A stretch of 64,000 nucleotides of DNA from Haliotis asinina (Eukaryota; Mollusca; Gastropoda; Lepetellida; Haliotidae): NCBI RefSeq assembly GCF_037392515.1, contig NC_090280.1, forward strand, positions 23,193,118 to 23,257,117, given 5' to 3'. The notes beneath the pieces are model-generated. The model was not told the origin of the DNA. It ran no database searches and saw only the letters and a list, made by a program, of their open reading frames with translations. Every line of letters starts with the position of its first letter. Position 1 is the first letter of the stretch. Position numbers and translations under genes: made by a program. Positions 1 to 10,800 of this stretch are shown here, in pieces.

Positions 1-1065
1 ACGTTACTTTCTTCTAGTCCCAGAAGTCCTTACTGGTGCTATTCTGTGTTAGCTTTAATCTAATGGACATCTCTTTATTATTGCCTTTCCTTGGCACTAA
101 CATCAGGTTGATGTGGAACAGTGCAAACTTTATCATATGACTCACATATTTAGCCTTAATGTCTAATATTGTTTAATCAACACTGTTAACTCTATGCTGT
201 TTTGTGAACATGTAGATTGTGTGAACGTCCACCGTGGTGATGTGTAGAGTATTAATTAAACAATTTCATAACTTGTATACTTTTCAATGTTATCGTGACC
301 ATTGCAGAATATGTGGCAAATCTACATGTGATGGTTAGGTTCTTAGCTGATTGCTTTGTGAACATGCTGTTATGATGAATTGTAAACTATTCTACCAATG
401 CCTGATTACGTAGCACATCAGTCAGTTACTGGCCGTTTATTTACGAGGGGAAATCAAAAAGGTTCTAACTATCACCAAGACGTTTTCATAGTAGAAACTT
501 CAGTTTTGATTGTTGGTCCTTAAGACATCTTTACATTGTCACCATCCAGAGTTACACGTTTCTCCCAACATTTCTTGACCTTGTGTAGACCCCTTAAATA
601 GACCACCTAATTTCATGGAAAACCAACACTCCACCTCTTCAACAGTATCTTCAAAATACTATTAGGTGTGCAGTGTTTGATATTATATTGGGCAGTGTGT
701 TCAGAAAGCGTAAGAGTATAGTCTTTTTGAAAAAAACAGGTTAAAGCTGCTATACTGATTGAAAAAATGTGTTTTCACATTATCGATGTTGATGAAATAA
801 AACATAAATGTTATGAAATGAAAATGAAAGGTACAGCTTTATTGATTGATCAAAACTGTTTTTGCCAAGTCAGTGTTGTTGATATGCTATGATATACTGT
901 GAGTAAAGCTCAAAGCTTTTCCTCACAAGCGTCCGTTTTCTGAAAGGACATACTGTTCGGTAACTGCATACATCATGGCGTTGTACAGACATCAGCATTC
1001 GCCGGGTATGTAAAGGACAAGCAGGAACAAATCTCACATTTCTGTGGATATCGGTACAGTCCTCT
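1..1065. other. 3' spacer of gene 1, duplicated with the array
   Basis: No coding exon seen. Positions 1-700 match spacer sequence near 21120-22600, 41250-41700 and 59750-60200; about 710-1060 matches sequence just downstream of genes 3 and 4. It is part of the repeated unit rather than unique DNA. Confidence 0.6.
838..843 (-). promoter_or_regulatory. Candidate poly(A) signal of gene 1
   Basis: AATAAA on the minus strand about 500 nt after the stop. Equivalent hexamers occur after gene 3 (44429-44434) and gene 4 (62841-62846), while the homologous segment is missing behind gene 2. Confidence 0.35.
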
Positions 1066-1169
1066 TTAAGAGTACCTCTGTAAAAGAGGCAATCGTGGAA
1101 AACATTTTCTCTTATTGGGTGTGTAGCAAGTGGAGTACTCTTGTTTTTCCAGCTGAAATGATGAGCTAG

Positions 1170-1430
1170 CTGAGGTGTTAAACTGTATAGGTTCTGTGGA
1201 AGAAGTTGAAGAGTGGAGAGACGTATAGATGTGGAACTGTTCCGTCAGTTTAGGCTTCACCTGGTACTGTGGTCCTCTGTTGAGGAAGATGAAGAGTGGT
1301 GAGACGTGTAGATGTGGAACTGAAATGTCAGTATAGGCTTCACCTGGTACTGTTGCCATGTGCTGAGGAAGATGAAGGATAGAGAGACGTATAGATGTGG
1401 AACTGTTCCCTCAGGGGTAGCTCGTAATCA
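1170..1430 (-). repeat. 83-bp minisatellite, about three units, gene 1 C-terminus and 3' UTR
   Basis: Successive GGTACTGT marks at 1263 and 1346 are 83 bp apart, with a third partial unit to the left. Not a multiple of three, so only the first unit can be coding and the rest is 3' UTR. Confidence 0.75.
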
Positions 1431-1885
1431 TGTAGAGGTAAGAAATCGTTGTTGGAAGCACGAGGTACATCACTGAAGTCGATGCTTAATCTCTCTGCCA
1501 TCACAGTAAGGTAGTCGCCACATCTGTAATTACAACATTACGCTTATATTGCCCTTAATTTTGACTTGTCCATAAGTGCCTGCATTTTTCTTTCAAGTAG
1601 TGTGCAATGGAAATCACCTCCCACTTCAACCATGATCATACATTTCCTACCCTTTTTTAACAAACTGTGCATAAGTTACATAGATACAATTGTTACTTTT
1701 TCAGTCATTTCCACAGTTAATCTGTGAAGGCTTATAGTCTAAGATTTCTGAAGTAAGTTGAGTAAATGGTGTTTCACACCAAAGACAACAATCGTTAATA
1801 TGCTGACTTGTTCTCTGGTTATTACGATGTCTGACATACGAGTCCAGATGAAAACGTAAAAACATGTACCTGTTGTCCTGGTTCT
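1340..1885 (-). CDS. Gene 1 terminal exons: 16-nt micro-exon and last coding exon
   Basis: The micro-exon 1870-1885 encodes ENQDN (phase 1 to 2, donor GTACAT, acceptor TTGCAG). The last exon 1340-1523 starts in phase 2 with a full acceptor and encodes RCGDYLTVMAERLS, then a serine-rich end and TGA at 1340-1342. Y-L-T-V is a Y-x-x-hydrophobic motif; the later tyrosine is in DYELPL, differing from YERL of genes 2-4. The stop lies in the first unit of an 83-bp minisatellite. Confidence 0.72.
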
Positions 1886-4800
1886 CTGCAAGTAAAACAA
1901 AAGACAAACTTGAACATTTCTGAACAGATCGGTTCGTCCACACAGAGTAACAGTAAAGAATAAGTCGCTTTTAGAATAGTCCATCAACATCACCAAAACC
2001 AGAACACCACAATTGTGCTTCATGATAACCATGTGGGGAATCGAACCTAAGTCTTTGGCGTGAACACCTTATCCAGTGGCCTACCGACAACTTCCGTACT
2101 GAATCAAAAAATCAAAACAACATTTACAAACTAAAATGAGGACAAACTTTTGCAGCACATGAAGGTGAACCGCGGATATGCTCCCATACTGTTCGACGCT
2201 GCTTTCAGCAATATCCCACCAATACTACGCTTGTCTGAAATATGTCGAGAACACCCAGATTGTAACCTGTTGTAACATGCATGGTTGTATAAGACAGGTT
2301 CTGACCAGATCGTGCACGTTGGGGTAATATTGTGTCGGCTGTGGTGTGTTGGGAATTGAAGGGGGTTGACACTTACATTGCATGCAAAATTATTCATGCA
2401 TTCTTTGTACCTTTTATGTCCTTGAAGACAAGAGCAGCGACTGCTGCCACCACAACTGCCACAGCAGTCAGCATAACGGAGTAGACAGCTACGACAGGGA
2501 CGATGTCGTCTACGTTTGCTTCACCCTCTGATATAAGACACATATAAGATGACACATATCTGTGTTAAGTATGACAATTCAAGTGACAATACAGCGACGT
2601 ATTCACCATGGAGTATTTTCTTGTTCCTATTAAAGCATTAATCAACTTTATGGCATAAATAATGTTTTTAAACTGAGAAAATAGTATTTTTTCTCTACAG
2701 GAACGGTAAAGCAATAAAGTAAGCAAGCCATGAATAAGGACGAATCATTCGGGATGACCGTTACAGCTGTCCAAACTAGTGGATCCTTTTCCCCAACACG
2801 ACCCATCACCAATTTCTGCTTGAACACTGAAAAATGTCTTAAGTATTGGGACATCTAGAATATCAACGAATTTGACTCTATTTACAATGTTGTAGCTATT
2901 CTATTATGGCTATTTCAAACTAAATAATCGGGGGTTTGGGTGTCTTTCCTTGGTTTGAGACACGACTCCTGTTCCAGGCTTCAGACATTAGACAGTTAGA
3001 GCTACGTTTCATTATACCATACATGGTAGTTCGTGTTTCACAGCCCATGCACTGTCTGTGATTAATCGAGTCTCGACCAGACAATCCAGTGATCAACAGC
3101 ATGACCACCGATCTGCTCAAATGGGAACCGATGACATGTGGGTATTGCAAGCATGGGTATCTGAAGGCTATCTAAACCAGATCTTCAAGGGTCCTTCCGA
3201 TGGGAGATAAGTCGAGCTACGTTTACTCGACATATCAGTACCCTATACGGCAGTTCGAGTTTCACAGTCGTTACACATCATGCTAGTTGTTAACCTTCAG
3301 ACACCAACCTTCTATTTCCTGGTAGCTCCCATCGTTTTCGTCTTCCCTGTGATACGACACCAGGCTGATGAAAGTGAACATTGAACGTGAGCATAATGAG
3401 AGGAAATTATTAAGCTGGGACACACTCTCAATTTATATCACGCCCCAAATCGTGTATATTCTTGCCTGGTTGGTTTGTTGTTTAACGCCACAAGCAGCAA
3501 TATCACAGATATATGTCGACGGTCTGTAAATAAATGGTTCTGGGCCAGATAATCCAGTGTTCAAAAGCATAAGCATCGATCCGGTTCGTCAGCTTTTGCG
3601 ACAAGCATGGGTTGATGAAGACCACTTTACCACGGGTAATTACACCTATGTGGTGATGAAATATTTATTCATCTTACTTGAAGATTGATGAACATACTCA
3701 CCGATGACGAGCACATTCTCTCTCTGAAAGTTTAAAGTGTGTGGAAACAATTATGCATACAAAATTAACTAATTAATTACTAACTTTAAGTTTCATCACG
3801 GATGTGTTGTGCACATCTGTATATACCACCCCCATACATTGCACACTGATGTTATTATTTTTCTCTACTTAGAAGTTTAAGAGTTTAAGCGATATTTACA
3901 TCATACGGCATGAGTTTCAGTATGGTCAATCACTGCTCATAGTTGTCAGAATTTGAAAATGCTTCTACAACTTTAGTTTTGTATGTTGACAGCTTACCAA
4001 AAGTCCAAGACTGATTTTCAGACATTGTACATAACACTACCCCTTTAATAATTCGTATGACCTGTTTAACGTCATCTGAATCAACTGACGTGGAGTACAA
4101 CAATGACGTCCAGCACCAACCTACTATCTCCTCGTAGCCTCCGTCTGTGTCTGCGTCACGGGTGTATGTGACAACGCTGGGGGAAGGAAATGTAGAAAGG
4201 ATATATAAAAAACCCCAATCCGCTTTCCTTAGACGCAGAATCTTGCAAAGGACAAAATAGTTGTAACAGTTAAATCCATGAATGTGTTCACAAAAAGGGT
4301 AAGCACGTTCTGAGTTATGGTTAGTTAATGATCTTCTAACATTTGCCTGAAATGACAAAACCTGTGATACCAGCAGCTCATTAGCGATGTGCTATTAAGT
4401 CATATTGGGTTCAGTATTCCATATATACTGCTACTGATTAGTGTAGCATAGCCAATCAAATCACTGTGTTTGTGATTAAGTGTTTCTACAGTAACTTGGA
4501 AAATAGCAGATACTACCAAGTTTTAAGTCCGGTGTTTAGTCATTTGTCTTACTTGTACTGGATAGCAGGTACTCACCGATTAAATGTGTATCCTTTACCT
4601 GAAACAAATAAGTCTGTGTAAATAGTTACATATGCGCAATGTTAGATGAAAAATATAAGATAAGCAAGTTTCCCGTATAGTTAGAAATAAACAGCTTGAA
4701 ATTTGTAGACCGACATGTTCTTTTAACAAATGTCGATTAAAATTAGTGTCTTGGAGACTGAAGGTCATTAAATCTGTAAATATGTGCACACTGTTGATTC

Positions 4801-7800
4801 ATATCCTCTTCAAGCACCTTGGCTTGACTCCATACTGAACTACTTCTGAAACACCAGCATGCCCTTATTATCATTAATCATCGAAGATGTAAAACGAATT
4901 TTGAACCCAAACTGTGCTTGAAGTAATCTGACTCTGACAGATAAACATGATGCACACTAAGAAATGCGTGCATTTCTGTCTGGTGACGTGACCCACCATT
5001 TGTTGAAAATGACCATTTTACCTGCAAATCACGTAGAAATACATAAAACGTGGCGTTTCCATAACACATTGTCAGATCAGTCAACTGTGTATCAAAATGA
5101 TACCGAAATTTTCAACAGCACCAAATTGTTGTCTTTGGCACAACACGTGATCGAGCACACCCTTGACAACCATTTGTCCAGCCCGAGATCGCCACATTGT
5201 CTTCACTCATTGAAGGAACAGGACTGAGTGTATTCTCTTTACAAGTCCTGATTTCATCTCAGTCAGGGGTATAGAAGGATCACAGTGACGTGGAAAGTGT
5301 AACAGCAGGGTTGATGGAAGCGTACTGATCTGTAGAGAGACTGGTAATCATGACAGGACACATATACACGTCTGTCGTGGTCGAGCTACAGCTCAAACGC
5401 ATACATACTGAGAGCCACTGTCGTTTCTGTTCCCAGCATGGTGGAGATGAACACCTCCACATTTGTAGAAGGCTTATGCAAATGATGACCATACCCGTTA
5501 CTGACATTGACTGTGTGAAACATTTGACCACGGTTGGAAATAAGTTTGACACCCTTCAACGTTATCGTTAATTCATTTTTGCACTAATTTGAGAAAGATT
5601 ACTTTAGCTTTTACTTGTGTTTCAATCCTCATTGACAATTTCAGTGTCAACGGGGACAAGTTCTTTTCTTCGTGTACCACGGACATTAAACATTTTATCT
5701 CAGTGGTGCGTTTCTAAATTAGTTCAGTATACTTGCACCGCCTTCTCTTACAATCTATCCTCTCTCTCAGACTCTTCCTTAAAGGCCGGTCTCAGATTCC
5801 ATCTCCCAACAAGAGACTTAGTCTTCTTCCTTGGTGAATTGTCACCATCAAGGACACTTTAACATTTAATCAAGATACACCACAGACACGTTGCAAATCA
5901 GACCTAAACAGGATCAGTCACTATAGATAGGACAAAATGATCATATCGTCGAAAATGTCAGTATGAATGGAAATACTTATTAGCTAGCTTTCTACTGAGT
6001 GTGAGTGCAAATAGACATCTAGACATCAGGCGCTACATACAAATGTATTGTTATATGCTTTGCTCTAGACACCTCATTCACCCCACCCATCCACCCCCTG
6101 TCCCCAAACCCCACCCAGCCACCCACAACCCCCACAACCCCCACCATCCCTCCTCGCCACCCACCCCCTTCACCCTTCACCCTTCCTCACCCCACCCCCT
6201 TCACCCTTCACCCTTCCTCACCACCTCGCCCTTATCCCTGACTGTCATACATTATTCACCACATATAAAAATGTGCAGTGGGATAACTTAGTGACGATGT
6301 ATACGTGCACACACTCAGGCAAGACGCTATCACATCACACCGTATTACCTCCACGTCTGTGTTTTCTACAAACAACAACTATGACGACAACGGCGATGAC
6401 CACGATGAGGACCGAACAGACAGCAGTCACGGGGACGGTGGAAACGACACCAGATTCAGTGACCTCACGTGCTGAAACATTTAATTTGGACAATATTCAG
6501 TTCAGTAAAGAATAATCATGTTTACTTATCAGAAAAAAAAAAGATGCAAGACACGTTGCTTTATTTAAGGTACATGACGTGCTTACAAAATACCAGACAT
6601 ATAATGTACACCAGGATTAGAAATATAACCAGGGCTGCCCCGTATCTGCGAAATTGAGTGGGTGGGTGGGTGAGAAGTTCATTTGAAATAACACTTTCCA
6701 ACTGCATTACAACCTGTTGCGTTCTCGCTACAACGCCCATCGATCTATTTTCACAGACGGATTCAACGGTAATGGTCAAATTGCAAGTGATGCAGTCATT
6801 GGATCCAAAACCATTCTAAGAACTTCATCGATTTTACAGTCAACCAGCCAGTCAGTCAATCAGCCAGTTAGTCAGCGAGTCAGACAGTCAGTCAGTCAGT
6901 CAGAGAGTCAGTCAACTTGACACAACAACGACACGATCCAAAACCATTCTAAGAACTTCATCGCTTTTACAGTCAACCAGCCAGTCAGTTAATCAGCCAG
7001 TTAGTCAGCGAGTCAACCAGTCAGTCAGTCAGTCAGTCAGAGAGTCAGTCAGAGAGTCAGTCAGAGAGTCAGTCAAGTTGATGCAACAACGTCACTCTCT
7101 ACGTCAGCACTACAAGAGACCATGCAACGTCAGCGTTCAACAATTTCCAAGTAACATCACGGGTCTTCATGAGACTTCAATCTGATTCAGACATATTTAA
7201 TGGGTTGACACATGCGATGTTCATCTCAAATAATCTTTCTCACAGGACATCCCCATCAACCTCACTGTCTACGCCAGTTCAACAGGAGGCCATGCAACGT
7301 TGGAAACATCAGCGATCTAACTAGTGCAGGCGAAGTTCTAAAGAGGCGGAAAAGTGTCGAATTTGGTGTCACATATAAAGGGAAGATTAGGAGGCATCTG
7401 TGCCGCTTGGCTGCTTTTTGATTTTACAAAAACATTGTCGTGATATTGACATTTGATTGACGTTCTTATCAATATTACGAGTTGATACGGCTAATGATTT
7501 TGAATCGTTGGGTACCACTGCCGTTGGTGTTCTCGCAGCTGTTTCATCACGTTAAGGTGAATGGAAGGGCAGATGTCATCCAAAAGACAGGCTGTATGTT
7601 ATAGATTCTATTATAGAAGTGTTGACTTACAGAAGACATCCAGTGTCAGGTTCCGTGATGCACTCCCATGTGTGTTGTTGACGTGACACATGTACTGTCT
7701 AGACACAGACACATCTACAGCTGGTATAGACAACACAGCCTTCCTGTGTCCTGTCATCACCATCTGTCTTGATGTGTCCCACCAGGTTACAGTGCAGGCA

Positions 7801-10800
7801 GGGTTACAGTCAGCAGAACATCTCGTCGTTACAGGTTTCCCTTCCTCCAGTTTGCCCCTTATGCCGTCAAAGTGTATCTGGTCAGGTCCATCTGCAATGC
7901 ATGTGAGATGGTCAGCTAGGAAGGAAGTCTTTTTCTGAGATATAAGTCTAGTTTCCGTCTGTGACGTAAATGTCTGAATAAAGACCAGCTGCTTGGTTTG
8001 GCCTGTGCTCTTGGGATTCATAAGAATGGCAAACCTCCCTGTCTCGCGATCGTATCAAGTTGTTTTCCTCTAACAATAAGTACCGTCTACAGCTGGGACA
8101 CCGTTGTAACTCACCCACCCACTCTGTTGCTATGCGCAACTCTTGACAACATATCCGGGTGATCATACCAGCGCCCCGTTCCTCAAAGCGATCGTAATTC
8201 CCATACTTTACCACAGACGTACGACAGTTCGCTTTGAGGAACGGGGTCCAGCCGCAGTTTTGAAACTTTCAACTGATCATTGAAGCAAACTTGTCGCTCA
8301 TTCCTATCAGGACTTTCACAATAATGATTTCTGTTCTGTTTACACAGAACTTCTGCGAAAGAAACTTGTCACAAAAGTGTGACTCAGCAGAGTTTCAAGG
8401 ATACTTAATACGAGGTTCTGTTACCTAAAGCAAGGTAGGTTCTTACTCACAGAGAACATTCAGCACATGTTCGTGGCTCCAGTCAGACTTCAGTCCCTCC
8501 TCCACAGCCTGGCAACTGTAGATGTCTCCCCAGTTCTCTCTGCTGGCGTGAATTATTGTCAGGTCATCTCCACCTGTAGGAGACTCATCACCAGATTCTA
8601 GCAGGGTCCTGTCCCTTCTCCAGATGTAGGTCATGGTCAGTAGGGGGTGGTCCGGGGGTAGACTCCGGGAGGTGGAGGAACATGTAAGGGTGACATTCTC
8701 ACCTGATACAGGTGAGGCAGGGCCGGTGATGGTAGGTGTGGTTGGCCTCTCTGTGAAAAAATATAGCAAAGACCTTAACCTTAACGCTTGTGTCAATGTA
8801 CTACAATGTCAATGTTTTTACTAAATCCTCTATACTTGTTCATTAATTTTCCATCTATTAAATGTTAAACAGTTTAAGTGTTCCCTCGTCACGCCAAGGA
8901 TCCTCACTCACTCACTCACTCAGTGTTCCACAGTTACAACAGGGAATACGTTTTGACTGGATCTTAATGCTTGAAACCGTTTTGTTGATTAAATATGATA
9001 GTTACCGCGCAACTACTTACTGAATCGAGTTAACAGTATTTTCCATAGAGAGGCGGTAAAAGATGCAAGACTGGTGCACTCGGATACACTTATTCATGTT
9101 AACCTGCGATAAAGCTTCTTTGTCGGCTTATATATGTCTTTTGGCATGGTTAATATCCTGCACTGGGAATAAACATTGTATTTAGCGACCCTTGTGCGTA
9201 GTAATGCGTGACGTCACAAGCTCAGTTTTCTAATGATCACTCATTTGACTGCGTTACATTATGTAGTTCCCAGTCAACTTTTATGTTAAAGAACGTATTG
9301 TTGTCACCAAATATTAACTTAGTTTGAAAAATGACAAGAAACACATATGGAATTTGGGAAACTTTCAGTTAAACTTTTGAACAACAAATATAATGTTCTC
9401 CCCATCGAAACAATACCCCTTATGAACTCTCCAGTCTCATGTGTAAATTACTCATCGGCATCATGAAAAAGAACGGATCTGACCCCGAACCACTAGTTCT
9501 CAGATGTAAATTAGAGAGATCATATCTCTCATTACGAGACAACAATTTTCTCTCATCAAGGCACTCACAGTGCACGGCCGTCAATCTGGACACGATCGCC
9601 AATAGATGGGCGTGTTTGTTTACAGTGTGAAAGTAGTCACTAAAATTTGCATATGACCTCTCTAATTTGCATCGGTATATGCATATGACCGCAAGGGATA
9701 CCGAAAATATCCGTTGGCTTTATGATAAATACAGAAGAACCAGCATATCTCTGGAATAGTTGACATAAATACCACACACAATACACACACACAATACACA
9801 CACAATATACCCATGCACACACAATGCACACATGCACACACACAATGCACACATGTACACACAATACTATGGAATACTGTAAGGGGCATTCTCGCGATCT
9901 CGACCTTTGGAAGCAATTTTAAAAAAGCCAAAAGTGCGAGAATGCGAGATCGCGTGAACGTGAGATTTGGCCAAAATCTCGCGTTCTCGCGATCTCGCAT
10001 TCTCGTGTTTTTGGTACAGAGCACGTTTCTGTCAAAAGTCGATAACATGAGAATTCGACATTTGTACATGCTGTCAGATCTCGCAAACTCGCAAACTCGA
10101 CTTGTCAAATAAGGCCACAAAAACACGAAATCACGAGAAAACGAGAATGCGACGTTTCATTTTCTCGCATTCTCGCGATCTCACGATCTCGCGTTTTAGA
10201 CGTTGGTGTTGCGCATGCGCATTATCTCGAGGTCAAAGCGCATGCGCATGTTAGTAGCGTTGTGGTCATGCTTCATTCACGCTTTTTACTGCCCAAGCAT
10301 TTAACAAATTTATGACAATGCTTGAAAATCCTTTGTAGTGTATGTAAGCCCGCTGCTGTTGTTATAATTTCTTATGTACTTCAAAATCCAGAACATGTTC
10401 GATATAATTTAATAAACGAAATCGTGAACATGGATGTCAAATATAAGCAGAAACACTAAAGTGTGCTGAAGCTGGAAAAGGTTAACGTCAGTGAGTGATA
10501 AACTATTGGATAAAGCCGCATCAATTCGCGACTATTCGCAGCTACACTGTATAGAACTAATCACTGACCTGGGCTTTTCTACATGATGTAATCTCATGTA
10601 AAGCTAGCATTAGTCTGTCTCACAGTCCCTAAACACAATATTTTCCCTACTGCCTAACCCTCAGTGCAATGCTTAAGCCCTAAGTGAAACAAGTATAGAT
10701 TTCATCAGGTCAGGTTCAGGTCTGGTCTCCCTTGAACTCCTTTTCATTTTATACCAATCTATTTGTCACAATCAAAATTATATATTCACAGACAAAGCCT

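Noticed and set aside
1701-2032. Overlapping minus-strand open frames of 80 and 97 codons
   Set aside because: They run through the 16-nt exon and the intron beyond it; frames are not kept in the other gene copies.
2131-2854. TM2 exon taken as part of a separate neighbouring gene
   Set aside because: No Ig or start exon lies between it and the tail exons of the same unit, and its phase joins both neighbours; an internal duplicated exon explains it better.
4117-4124. Donor GTAGGT ending the Y-E-E-I exon four bases earlier
   Set aside because: It scores better as a donor alone, but it would give phase 0 and put the next 22-nt exon out of frame; the homologous Y-Q-E-I exon only offers GTTGGT at the same place.
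5280-5552. 90-codon minus-strand frame between TM1 and cassette A
   Set aside because: The paralogous frames near 29600 and 48432-48659 are broken and no domain is recognisable; it would also disturb the consistent phase from TM1 to the 22-nt exon.
6838-7078. CRISPR-like array
   Set aside because: Spacing is simple-sequence CAGT slippage with no unique spacers, in a eukaryotic intron.
9662-10126. 154-codon minus-strand frame, the second longest in the window
   Set aside because: It translates a CA microsatellite and the TCTCGCG repeats; composition is low-complexity Cys-Val-His and Arg-rich.
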